From: Hymenopus coronatus
Taxonomy: Eukaryota; Arthropoda; Insecta; Mantodea; Hymenopodidae
Assembly: GCA_030762935.1 (NCBI GenBank)
Contig: CM060899.1
Location: forward strand, 63,724,501 to 63,788,500
Reading direction: 5' to 3'
DNA: 64,000 bases
Within the stretch, counting starts at the first letter, position 1; each line of letters begins with the position of its first letter. The position numbers were made by a program, and so were the translations under genes. The notes below the pieces were generated by a model. The model was not told the DNA's origin. It was given only the letters and a program-made list of their open reading frames with translations, and did not search any database. Of this stretch, positions 9,614 through 20,598 are shown piece by piece.

Positions 9614-10442
9614 ACTTTCTCTATACGAACTATGTACATAGTGTATAGAGAAGGTATTGTATTGCACCCAAAAATTCGATACCGTGATGTCACCGGAAAT
9701 ATATGTTTTGACACCCCCTGAATCTAAAAAAACATTTTTAGAAACATGTCCGTGTGTGTGTCTGTCTGTGTGTATGTGTGTGTGTCTGTTGGCAGCATAG
9801 CTCAAATTCCAAAATACTTGGTATCTTCCAAGGATGCGACACGAAGATTTTTAAGAAAATCCCCTCACGCCAAACTACCCTTTACATGGAAAACATTTCG
9901 AATATTTTGATTTTCTTAAAAATGGCTCTAACGATTTTGATTAAAATTTCTTACATTTACTTGCTAAATAAAATGTATATCTTGAATTTTTTGGGAATAG
10001 CCTCTGAAGACTACTTTATTCTGGATGAATTTTACGGAATTTTGCATAACTGCTTAATCGTAAGAGATGGACAAAAACTTACCACACAAAAAATGTAGAG
10101 CACGTTAAAACCACAATTTATGTAATAAACATTTTTTTCGTGGAGTTGATCGTTTTTTACATATTCCTTGATTATTGTTTCAGCTTTGAAGAACATACTT
10201 TTCTTACACAGGAATTTGTCAACTCCTGTCCATACAAAGGAACTTAAGTCACATAGCAACCAGCTTTTGACTATCACTTTAACCTATGGTACTCCCTTAT
10301 TTCGTTTCTACTTACAAGTAAGCAAGTAATAAGACTATTTCTGCTATTTTTTTCTCGATTAGCATAAAGTAAATAAAATCATAGGCTTTTTAACAATTTT
10401 TGTAGAGATGTAGAGAAAGTCATGTGAATGGAACACATCAGA
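9614..10442 (+). mobile_element. HPE copy, full length (type 1)
   Basis: L end ACTTTCTCTATACGAACTAT; R end GATGTAGAGAAAGTCATGTG and GAACACATCAGA followed by seven T. About 829 bp, with a short imperfect TG/TCTG tract at 9750-9785. A body frame of 114 codons is open on the plus strand but is judged non-coding. Confidence 0.9.
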
Positions 10443-10961
10443 TTTTTTTAATTGCAAATTGTTCGCTGGAAAAATGGTAATGGTGTTGTTTAAGCTTTAG
10501 TGGCTCAAGTTAGAACGTTGCCCGCCCTGACATGCGGCATCAGCCATCTTTGTTTTTTAGTAACCTCTCATAGGCTACACACCCTTTTACAACAGACACA
10601 CGTTCTATGAAACGCTACATTTTGGAAGATAGACAGGTGAGAATGAAGCAGGTAACATCTGTTTGGTTCTGAAATAGAAAAAGTAGGTTACTGGTTGTGG
10701 CACGAGGACGCCGAAAGGTTGAGTCAGCCCTGACCCGAATGTGGTCCTGCCAAGCCGTCTGATATCTCTGCAGATCTGCGAACTTAAACTCATTCTTATT
10801 ACTGATGCTGTGTGGGAACCGGAGTCGCTTCAGAACGCTTCAGCCCTTGAAGCGTGGAACATTTACAAGTAACTAGCTTCGCACGAATGTTAATATCCAA
10901 ATCATCTACATTCTTATTAGTTGCTGCTAAAATGGCTTGTTCGCTCAACCAAGTAATTTTT
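10443..10961. other. No gene recognised
   Basis: Moderately GC-balanced low-copy sequence with short frames only. GCTTCAGAACGCTTCAGCCC near 10828 is a small local repeat. Confidence 0.4.
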
Positions 10962-11075
10962 ACTTTCTCTACACGTACTATGTACATAGTGTATAGAGAA
11001 AGTATTGCATTCCACCCAAAAATTCGATACCGAGATTTCGCCAGAAATACATGTTTTGGGTCCTTGACTCCAAAA
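10962..11075 (+). mobile_element. HPE L-end fragment
   Basis: Only the outer ~110 bp: ACTTTCTCTACACGTACTAT, the hairpin, the CGATACCGAGATTTCGCC block and CATGTTTTGGGTCC. It breaks off before the A-run/TG region. Confidence 0.85.
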
Positions 11076-11965
11076 ACGGTTTATTATCCGCGTCCCGTCA
11101 TTTCTCCGCTATTTTCAGATTCCAAGAATGGTTATTATGTGCATAGCTTATAACTTATTCATTTTAAATAATTACAACAAAAATATGCTTTATATATGAA
11201 ACAAATACGGTTTTATTATTTTAATTAAACGATGTGACCAAAGGTACGATAGTTAATACGTAAGAAATATATTTGGTTTTCACCTTAACCGGGTGTATTC
11301 CCTTAGCATTGAATAGGGAAGAAAAATGGAGCAGTACTACGGCCATCTAGCGGCAAATAAGTATGTTACGTACCTCTAGGTGTTCGTCGCCAGGAAAGCT
11401 TCTTTGCTTCTTTCTTTTAAACGATAGGAGCAAGGAAAGAACAGTTAATGCATAAAAATGTTTATGAATTTCACTATTGTGTTGCGTCATTGATTCGATA
11501 AACTGGTGCGTTACCTTAACGTTGAATGCGGAGGAAAAATAGAGCACTACTACTGCCATTTAGTAACAATTAACCGTAGTGCCACTGGCATTTAGCGGCT
11601 ATTAACCGATTGCGTTCCCTTGGCGCTGTAAGTTGATTTATATTATGAGACTTTAAAAACGTTCCCGTAGGGTTTTTAAACTTTTTATTTTACACAAACC
11701 TTGTCGTGACAATAACGAACACAAAAACAGTCATTCAATTTGGTGCAGTCGTTCGGAAGTGATGTGCGTACATGCATTTCGTCGATTCAGTTTTATGTAG
11801 GTATATAGATACCACGAGGATTTTCATCTTGTCGATAATTCTCGACCGGAGCGAAGCGACGAGAGTCGATTCTCCTAAGAGATGAAAACACGAGTTGTAT
11901 TTGATAAGACAATTCAGCGAAATAGACTATTAATAATTTATAATATATAGGAAGGGAGATTTTAT
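11076..11965. other. Low-copy DNA with an imperfect local repeat
   Basis: Segments near 11285-11360 and 11505-11575 are diverged copies of each other (the GCATTGAATAGGGAAG / ACGTTGAATGCGGAGG region followed by AAAAATGGAGCAGTACTAC / AAAAATAGAGCACTACTAC and GCCATCTAGCGGC / GCCATTTAGTAAC). No gene is seen. Confidence 0.45.
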
Positions 11966-13975
11966 CAGGTTATGATTGTAATACTTACATTAGCTCTCAA
12001 ATGGTAGATGACGCATTCGATCATATTTATTTACCGAATGTTTTTTGTTTTTTCTTTCTTTCTTCACTGCCTCCTGAATTATGATATGGCCGACCCAATG
12101 TACGAGTATCGATAGCAACAACAGAAATGGGGAACAGTTATTTTATGCAGATTTTAATAACTAAACTATGAAATAGAAACAAACGCTATTTTAATTGAAG
12201 TTATTGCACTCATCTCACACATAAGAAATGCAAATAATGATTTGTTTCACTCCTTTTTTGAACTAAATACATTGTGAAATGGCTAAAACTTTAAGTAAAC
12301 ACTCTAACTGAAATAATTGAAAGTACAATTGTGGAACTGAATGTTACTAAAAGTGAAGCTTCACTGACTGAATTGTCACCTTGTTACCAATAACCAAGTC
12401 AGGAGATTAAACAAATGAATGTTAGGTGCGACAAGATTTCAAAGAAATGAACATCAGCTGCGATAAGATGTTTCGACAATATCACTCTGTCAGATGACCG
12501 CAATCGGTTGAAATTGCCTAATCTCGGCCATTCCATACGCGCTTTAATAATGGAGCTGAATTTTCAGGTTATGATTATAATACTTATATTAGTTCTAAAA
12601 TTGTAGATGACGTAATCGATCATGTTTATTTATAGATTGTTTTTTTTTTTCTTTCTTTCTTCACTGCCTCTTGAATTATGATATGGCCGACCGTGTCTAC
12701 ACCCCATGTACGAATATCGATAGCAACAATAAAGATCTGATGTGTTCCATTCAAATGAATTTCTCTACATCTCTGCAACAAATTAGTTTTAAAAAGCTCA
12801 TGCTTCTATTTACTTCATGCTAATCGACAAACAATTAGCAGAAATAGTCTTATTAGTTGCTTCTTTGTAAGTAGAAGGGAAATAAGGGAGTACCATAGGT
12901 TAAAGCGATAGTCAAACGCTGGTTGCTATGTGACTGAAGTTCCTTTGTTTGTATGGACACAAGTTGACAAATTCCTGTATGTGAAAAGTTAAGTTTTTCG
13001 AACCTGAAGACAAAACAAGGAATATCTCAAAAAACGATCAACTCCACGAAAAAAATGTATACAACATAAATGGTGTGTTTTAATGTGCTCTAAATTTTTA
13101 TGTGATAAGTTTTTGTCTATCTCTTACGGTTTAGCAGTTATGCAAAATTCCGTAAAATTCACCCAAAATAAAGTAGTCTTCAGAGGCTATTCTCAGAAAA
13201 TTCAAAATATACATTTTATTTGTCAGGTAAATATCTTTAATATGCGATATTTTAATCAAAACCGTTTGAGTAATTTTTATAAAACCAAAATGTTCTAAAA
13301 AAATTCCATGTAAACGGAGTTATGGGTAGGGGGATTTGTCTCCAAATCTTCGTGTCGCATCCCTGGAAGATACTAAACTTAAATACCAAGTTTAGTATTT
13401 TACCGACTTTTCGTTTTTGAGTTATCGTGTTCACAGACACACGAACACACACCCACCTTTTTCTGAAAATACTTTTTTTGGATACAGGGGACCCTAAAAC
13501 ATATATTTCCGGTGAACTCTCGGTATCGAAATTTTTGGTGGAGTGCAATACCTTCTCTATACACTATGTACATAGTAAGTGTAGAGAAAGTAAAAATAGA
13601 GAACAATTATTTAATTTCAGCTTTTAATAACTAATATAAGAAAAGTTACACAAACGTTATTTTACTTGAGGATATTGCTCTCATCTCACATATAAGAAAT
13701 ACAAATAATACTCTATTTTGAACTAAATACATTATGAATTGCATAAAACTTTGAATAAACATTGTAACTGAATTAATTCAAAGTACAATTATGGAACTGA
13801 CAGTTATTAAAAGTGAAGGCAGGTTGACTGGATTGTCACCTTGTTACCAATAAACAAGACAGGAGATTAAACAAACGAACGCCAGGTGCGACAAGATTTC
13901 AAAGAAATGAACATCAGCTGTGATAAGATGTTTCGACAATATCGCTCCAGTCAGATGACCGCGATTGGTTGAATT
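11966..13975. repeat. Tandem duplication of ~555 bp; second unit split by an HPE
   Basis: Unit A is 11966 to about 12520. Unit B is 12563-12735 plus 13592-13975, which together total about the same length. They share CAGGTTATGATT, GAATTATGATATGGCCGACC, AGCAACAA, CACCTTGTTACCAATAA and CAAGATTTCAAAGAAATGAA. The HPE at 12736-13591 interrupts only unit B, so unit A is a natural empty site. Confidence 0.85.
12736..13591 (-). mobile_element. HPE copy, full length (type 1), in duplicated unit B
   Basis: Starts TCTGATGTGTTCCATTCAAA and ends GTGTAGAGAAAGT. About 856 bp. The CA tract is short (13437-13456). Compared with unit A, the insertion lies at an A-to-T step followed by a T-rich stretch in element orientation; flanking unit sequence resumes without a long deletion. 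Confidence 0.9.
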
Positions 13976-13977
13976 GT

Positions 13978-14100
13978 CAGGAAAATCCTCCCACCCCTAA
14001 CTACTTTTTTCGAAAAGTTCGATTTTCTCAAAAATGGCTCTTTAAGATTTTGGTTGAAATACTAGATTTTAAGATATTTGCATGACTAATAAAGCTTTTG
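13978..14100 (+). mobile_element. HPE internal fragment
   Basis: Body piece only (CCCACCCCTAACTAC, GATTTTCTCAAAAATGGCTC, TTAAGATATTTGCATGA); both ends are missing. Confidence 0.65.
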
Positions 14101-14428
14101 TAAGAATAATTGTATTCCCAGTAATAAAGGATGGAGGGTAGAGTAAGTCATGTAAACAAACATTTGGGCGCAATTAATGACATGAGCAGATGTTGAGTTT
14201 AGCAGCTTTATTTAGATCTGACAGGAATATTATACGGAGGAGGTTTTACGTTACGCAAAAGGTGATTCAACCATTTGGATTTCTTAATGACCTCACCAAG
14301 CGACCTTCATCAGGAACAAATGACAAGCGATTCTAACGCTGCAGTAGTGCAAACCTGTCGGTTTGGGAAGCGGTTTTCAGACCCATAACTCATGTAGATA
14401 CTACATGCATTCTAGAAAACAACAAAAA
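14101..14428. other. No gene recognised
   Basis: Low-copy sequence with no domain or repeat that I can name. Confidence 0.4.
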
Positions 14429-14429
14429 C

Positions 14430-15041
14430 TTGATGTGTTACATTCACATGAATTTCTCTAGCTGTTCTACAAAAACTTCTTACAAAAGATTATTCTTCTT
14501 TCTACACAATATTCTCGAGATAAGCATTAGCAGAATGTTCTTATTACTTAGTTCCTTATAAGTTTAACAGAACTAAGGGAATAAACTAGGCTAAAGCGAT
14601 AGTCCACTATTTAAAAAGCTGTCGTTATGCGATTACCATTGCAAATCGCTTTTTTGGTTGGCCAGGAGTAGAACAAAAGGAAAACGGACACTTCCTGTCT
14701 GAGAAAAGCATTAAGTACCTTACAATTGAAACCAGTAACAAGGGATATCTCGGAAATGGTTATTTCCACAACAAAAAATGTGAAGGACATAACTTGTGTG
14801 TTTTGACGAGATCTACATTTTTTATGTACTTAATAAGTTTTTGTCTAAATCTTACGGTTTACCAGTTTCGCAAAATTCATTCGAATAAAGAGGTCTTTAG
14901 AGGCTATTCCCAGAAAATTCAGGGTATATATTTGATTTGCCATATAAGTATCTTTAACATCCCATATTTTAATCAACATCCTTAGAGCCATTTTTGAGAA
15001 CATCAACATTTTCGAAATATTTTCCATGCAAAGGGTAGTAA
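14430..15041 (-). mobile_element. HPE R half (type 2)
   Basis: Inverted R end (TTGATGTGTTACATTCACAT, AATTTCTCTAGCTGTTC) with the type 2 diagnostic block GGCCAGGAGTAGAACAAAAG and ACGGACACTTCC. It runs to TTCCATGCAAAGGGTAGT, where it fuses with a plus-oriented piece, so its L half is missing. Confidence 0.8.
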
Positions 15042-15618
15042 AATACACAATTTTTGCTATATACCTTTTAATTTCTCTACACGTACTATGTAATAGTGTA
15101 GAGAGAAGGTATTGTATTGCACCCAAAAATTCGATTCCGAGATTTCACCGGAAATATATGTTTTGAGACCCCCTGAATAAAAAAAAACATTTTTAGAAAA
15201 AATATCCGTCTGTGTATGTGTCTGTGGGCAGCATAGCTCAAAAACGAAAAGACCGTTTAAAACCAAACTTGGTATTTAAGTTTGGTATCTTCCAAGGATG
15301 TGACACGAAGATTTAAAAAAAAAATCCCCCGACCCCAACTACCCTTTACATGGAATTTTTTTTCGAAAATTTTGACTTTCTCAAAAATTGCTGAAATGAT
15401 TTTGATTAAAATATCGTATATTAAAATGCATATCTTGAATTTTCTGGGAATAGCCTCTGAAGTCTACTTTATTCTGATGTACTTTACGGAATTTTGAATA
15501 ACTGCTAAACCGTAAGAGATGGACAAAATCTTACCACACAAAAATGTAGAGCAGGTTAAAACACACAATTTATGTTATGTACATTTTTTTCGTGGAGTTG
15601 ATCGTTTTTAGATATCTA
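15042..15618 (+). mobile_element. HPE L half, with a plus body scrap at its 5' side
   Basis: 15042-15067 resembles the plus body (AAAATACACAATTTTTGC). A new L end starts at 15070 (ATTTCTCTACACGTACTATG) and the copy proceeds through TCTTCCAAGGATGTGACACG to GTTGATCGTTTTTAGATATC, where it is truncated. The pattern fits an L end inserted in the T-run after TTATATACA of an older copy, as at 59130. Confidence 0.75.
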
Positions 15619-15858
15619 TAGGTAAGTAAAATGTAATAAAACAAGCTTTAGACAGAAAAGTTTAGTGGTTACATACAAAGTAAATACTACTGGATAGAAT
15701 GTATTAAGGTTGATATGAATGTTCCAGATTTACCTTTGCCTCAACAAAAGCAGTCAACGAATAGGAATTTCCCATGTTTCATCCGGCGCCACGGCTTCAA
15801 TATCTTCGCGTGAAGAAACATCGCTGATTCAAAACCAGCACTACCATAACTCATTTAA
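15619..15858. other. Spacer with no recognised gene
   Basis: No coding signal or known repeat. Confidence 0.4.
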
Positions 15859-15983
15859 TATCTGCTGTGCTCCATTCATATGATTTTCTCTACATATTTT
15901 ACAAACAAAACTTCTTTCAGAAGTGTATTATTTATTGCTTATCGACTTAATCATTACTTATTACTTAGTTACGTAAAAGGAAA
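15859..15983 (-). mobile_element. HPE R-end fragment
   Basis: Inverted R end (TCTGCTGTGCTCCATTCATA, GATTTTCTCTACAT), diverged and ending at TTACTTAGTTACGTAAAAGG, where a second R tip follows. Confidence 0.7.
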
Positions 15984-16164
15984 GTCTGTTGTGCTCCATT
16001 CACATTACGTTCTCTATAGGTACTATGTGCACAGTGTAGAGAGAAGGTACTGTATTCCACCCAAAAATTTGATACCGACATTTCACCGGAAATATATGTT
16101 TTGATTTCCCCTGAATCCAAAAAATGCATTTCTGGAAAAGGACCCGTGTGTGTGTGCTCGTGCA

Positions 16165-16200
<36 letters not shown>

Positions 16201-16432
16201 GACAGCATAGCTCAAAAACGAAAAGACTTGGTATTTAAGTTTGGTAACTTCCACCCTCAACTACACCTTACATGGAACTTTTTCGAAAACTTTGATTTTT
16301 TTCAAAAATGGCTCTAACGATTTTGATTAAAATATCGTATATTAAAGATATTTACCTGACAAATGAAATATATATCTTGAATTTTCTGGGAATAGCCTCT
16401 AAAGACTACTTTATTCTAGATGAAATTTACTT
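15984..16432 (+). mobile_element. Chimeric HPE: R tip fused to an L end at their shared motif
   Basis: 15984-16014 is an inverted R tip (TCTGTTGTGCTCCATTCACA). At the motif common to both ends (ACTTTCTCTA, here ACGTTCTCTA) it turns into an L end (GGTACTATGTGCACAGTGTA), and a plus copy continues to GATGAAATTTAC at 16432. There the sequence flips into the minus R half at the shared TTTAC. Confidence 0.75.
16164..16190. repeat. (TG)n microsatellite inside HPE
   Basis: TG tract at the canonical internal HPE position, with an imperfect upstream extension from 16147. Confidence 0.9.
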
Positions 16433-17167
16433 CATGCTAATCTAGAACAAATTAGCAGAATTAGTCTTATTACTTGTTTCCTTGTAAGTAGAAGCGAAAT
16501 AAGGGAGTACCATAGGTTAAAGTGAAGTCAAAAGCTGGTTGCTATGTGACTGATGTTCCTTTGTTTGTATGGACACGAGTTGACAAATTCCTGTATGAGA
16601 AAATAAGTTTTTTAAAGCTGAAACCAAAAACAAGGACAATCTAAAAAGACGACCAATTCCACGAAAAAAAGGTATATAATATAAATGTTATGTTTTAACG
16701 TGCTCTACATGTTTGTGTAGTAACTTTCTGTCCATCTCTTACGGTTTAGCAATTATGCAAAATTCCTTAAAATTCATTCAGAGTAAAGTAGTTTTCAGAG
16801 GCTACTACCAGAAAATTCAAAATACACATTTTATTTTTCAGGTAAATATCTTTAATGTACGATATTTTAATAAAATCGTTAGAGCCATTTCTAAAAAAAA
16901 TCAAACATTTCGAAAAAAGTTCCATATAAAGGGTAGCTTGGGGTGGGGGGATTTTTCTAATAATCTTCCTGTCGCATCCCTGGAAGATAGCAAAATTAAA
17001 TACAAAGTTTGGTATTTTACCGACTTTTCGTTTTTGAGTTATCACAGACACACGGACACACACGGACCTCTTTCTGAAAATGATTTTTTTTTGTTACAGA
17101 GGACCCAAAAACATTTCCGGTGAAATCTCGGTATCGAATTTCTGGGTGGAGTGCAATACCTTCTCTA
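16433..17167 (-). mobile_element. HPE copy lacking R tip and L hairpin
   Basis: Begins inside the R half (TTCATGCTAATCTAGAAC) and runs to TGCAATACCTTCTCTAT. The outer L hairpin is replaced by a plus-oriented copy that starts at TTCACCGGAAATATATG. Confidence 0.8.
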
Positions 17168-17768
17168 TTTCACCGGAAATATATGTTTTAGGATTCCCTG
17201 TATAAAAAAAAGCATTTTCAGAAAAAGGTCCGTGTGTGTGTGTCTGTGTTCTGTGAACACTATAGCTCAAAAACGAAAAGTCGGTAAAATACCAAAGTTG
17301 ATATTTAAGTTTAGTATCTTCCAGGGATGCGACAGGAAGATTTTGAGAAAAATTCCGCCACCCCAAACTACCCTTTACATAGAACTTTTTTCGAAAATTT
17401 TGATGTTCTCAAAAATGGCTCTAACGATTTTGATTAAAATTTAGTATATTAAAGATATTTATCTGACAAAGAAAATATATAACTTGAATTTTCTAGGAAT
17501 AGCCTCTGAAGACTGCTTTACTCTGCATGCATTTTATGGAATTTTGCATAACTGCTAAACCGTAAGAGATGGACAAAATCTTGTCACACAAAAAATGTAG
17601 AGCACGTTAAAACACACAATTTATGGTATATGTATTTTTTTCGTGGAGTTGATCCTTTTTGAGTTATTCCTTGTTTTTGATTTCACCGTTGAAAAACATA
17701 TTCTCATACAGGAATTTATCAACGTCTGTCCATAAAAACAAAGGAGCTTCAGTCACATAGCTATCAGC
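17168..17768 (+). mobile_element. HPE copy lacking L tip and R end
   Basis: Starts abruptly at TTCACCGGAAATATATGTTT, facing the preceding minus copy head to head. It continues through the body to CACATAGCTATCAGCAGG and is truncated there. Confidence 0.8.
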
Positions 17769-18446
17769 AGGTATGTGGATAGACCTGCTGTAAACTTTAA
17801 AGCAGTGTAATGCGGATTAATAATTTATATGGACGCCAAAAGTAGAACACCACATAAATCAATATTTCGATAGTTTTCTGTCATACGTTAGTCGCCATTT
17901 TACACTCACGCGACATATTGAGGTCAGAAATATTAGGATTAGCAGGAATACTTCGGTGATATTCAGGTTAACCAGATGCTTATACTTAATGAAATATTGC
18001 ATCATCAACAGGATCAACCTTGGATGAAAAGTCTAATGTGTTAAATTCACATAATTATCTTTACTCTCTGTTCTTCTACAAACTATTCGTATATATGTTA
18101 GGAAAATTCCGATTTAGGAACTAATGTTTTACTTGCAAAATCCTTACGTATACCGACAATTACCATGGCCATCCATAAAATGACAGACGATTTGGCATAA
18201 CTAAACAATAACAATATGTATCAACACAAAACTTTATTAACAAAGTTACAGTACCTTGCTCTATTTCTCAACGTAACGTCATTGCTATCAAGGTATTTAT
18301 TGTCACGTGGTATTGGTTTTTCAATGCAGAAGTTATACTCTACCACCACTAAAGATATGAGTTGTCACTTTGAGTTCTTCATCGGTTGGGAAACCTTTTC
18401 CATCCAAAAAATCATGTACGGTGTCCAAAGTGAAACGCCAGTTTTT
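17769..18446. other. Low-copy DNA with one isolated HPE R tip
   Basis: 18030-18095 (TCTAATGTGTTAAATTCACA ... TTCTTCTACAAACTATTC) is a diverged type 2 R-end tip, minus orientation. The rest shows no recognisable gene. Confidence 0.45.
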
Positions 18447-19154
18447 ACTTTCTCTACACGCGCTACGTACATGGTATATAGAGAAGGTATTGCATTCCAC
18501 CCATAAACTCAATATTGAGATTTCACCGAAATACATGTTTTGGTCCCCCTGAATACAAAAAAAGGACTTTCAGAAAAAGGTCCATGTGTGCCTGTGTGTA
18601 GCATAACTCAAAAACGAAAAGACCGTTGAATACAAAACTTGGTATTTAAGTTTGGTATCTTCCAAGGATGCGACACGAAGATTTTCAAGAAAATCCCCCC
18701 TCACCAAACTACACTTTACATGAAAACTTTAATATTATCAAAAAATGGCTATAACAATTTAGATTAAAATGTCATATATTAACAATATTTATCTGGCAAA
18801 TAAACTGTATATCTTGAAATTTCTGGGAATAGTCTCTGAAGACTACTTTATTCTGGATGAATTTTACGGATTTTTGCATAACTGCTAAACCGTAACAGAT
18901 AGACAAAAACTTACCACACAGTAAATGTAGAGCACGTTAAAACACACACTTTATGCTATATACACTTTTTTCGTGGAGCTGATCGTTTTTAAAATATTCC
19001 TTGTTTTTGGTTCAGCTTTGAAAAGCATACTTTTCTCATACAGGAATTTGTCAACTCCTGTCCAGAGAAACAAAGAAACTTCAGTCACATAGCAACCAGC
19101 TTTTTCTCGATTAGCATGAAGTAAATAGAAGTATAAGCCTTTTAACAATAATTT
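18447..19154 (+). mobile_element. HPE copy, internally deleted, R tip missing
   Basis: L end ACTTTCTCTACACGCGCTAC with fold-back GTACATGGTATATAGAGAAG. The body is normal to ACATAGCAACCAGC, then jumps directly to TTTTTCTCGATTAGCATGAA (about 80 bp deleted) and stops at TTTAACAATAATTTGATG, before the R subterminal motif. Confidence 0.85.
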
Positions 19155-19463
19155 GATGTTTTAAATACATATGTTAGCATACGTAATGAGCAAGTATTCT
19201 TATTGCAGGCAACAGCTTTAAGTAATATTAGAGAACCAAAATGAGGCTTGATGTTTCTCGGTTAACAGAAGCAAGTGTTTTGCTGGCAGTTATTGAGGTC
19301 AGGGCTTTGCTATATTTACACCAGTCCTAGAGAGCGATGCACTTCACTGCTGCCAACAAACGCTCTCAATTAACTTGTAAAACAATCTTATACATGCTTC
19401 ACTGGAACAATATTGCGTCATCATTAATGCCTTTTACTTTCTCTTACAGTATTATATAAACAA
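19155..19463. other. No gene recognised
   Basis: Low-copy sequence between HPE copies. Confidence 0.4.
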
Positions 19464-19985
19464 TCTGATATGTTCCATTCGCATGACTTTCTCTACATCT
19501 CTGCAACAAATTATTGTTAAAAAGCTTATGCTTCTATTTACTTCATGCTAATCGAGACAAATGTAAGTAGAAGCGAAATAAGGGAGTACCATAGGTTAAA
19601 GTGACAGTCAAAAGCTGGTTACTATGTGACTGATGTTCCTTTGTTTGTATGGACAGGAGTTGACAAATTCCTGTTTGAGAAAAGTATGTTTTTTTTAAAG
19701 CTGAAACCAAAAACAAGGAATATCTCAAAAACGACCAACTCCACGAACAAAATGTATACAACATAAATCGTGTGTTTTAACGTACTCTACGTTTTGTGTG
19801 TACTAAGTTCTTGCCCATATCTTACGATTTGGCAGTTATATAAAATTCCGTAAAATTCATCCAGAATAAAATAGTCTTCAGAGGCTATTCCCAGAAAATT
19901 CAAGATATACACTTAATTTGTGACGGAAATGGATTCAATGTGTGGTATTTTAATCAAAATTGTTAGAGTAATTTTTACGAAAAAT
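19464..19985 (-). mobile_element. HPE R half, left arm of a tail-to-tail pair
   Basis: Inverted R end (TCTGATATGTTCCATTCGCA) through the R half to TAATTTTTACGAAAAATC. It then flips into a plus-oriented R half. Confidence 0.8.
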
Positions 19986-20446
19986 CTTTAGAGACATCTT
20001 TATTCAGAATGAATGTTTTTGAATTTTGCGTAACTGGTAAACCGTAAGAAATAAATAAAAAAAAGAAGACACCACTACAAAATGTAGAGCTCGTTTAAAC
20101 ACACAATTTATCTATTAGACATTTTTTCGTGGAGTTGGCTGTTTTTGAGATATTCCTTCTTATTGGGTTCAGTTTTAAAAAAAAGGTATGCTTTTCTGAT
20201 ATGAGAAGTTGTTAACACCTGGCCATACAAAGAAACGGATTTCAATCTCATAGCAACGACATTTTAAAACATTTGACTGTCGGTTTAGGTGAGTGTATTC
20301 CTTTATTTCGTTCCTACTTATAAGGAACCAAGTAATAAAACCATTTCTGATGTTTATCTCGATTAGCATGAAGTAGATAGAAGAAAAGCTTTTTAACAAT
20401 AATTTGTTGCAGAGATGTAGAGAAAGTCATGCGCATCAGATCATCA
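19986..20446 (+). mobile_element. HPE R half, right arm of a tail-to-tail pair
   Basis: Plus body from TTTAGAGACATCTTTATTC to GATGTAGAGAAAGTCATGCG and CATCAGA. The R hairpin is damaged. Together with 19464-19985 it makes a ~980-bp structure with two R ends and no L end. Confidence 0.8.
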
Positions 20447-20598
20447 TGCGCGGTTAGACTGTCCCTGCCAATGTGAAAGAACAGAGAAATCTTTATTCTG
20501 GTTGGAAATATAATAGAACCCTTCATTACTACTTCACAGTCTACCTCTCTGTCTAGCAAGATGTGATATGCATGTAGGTACCAACCCTTTGCAAAAAA

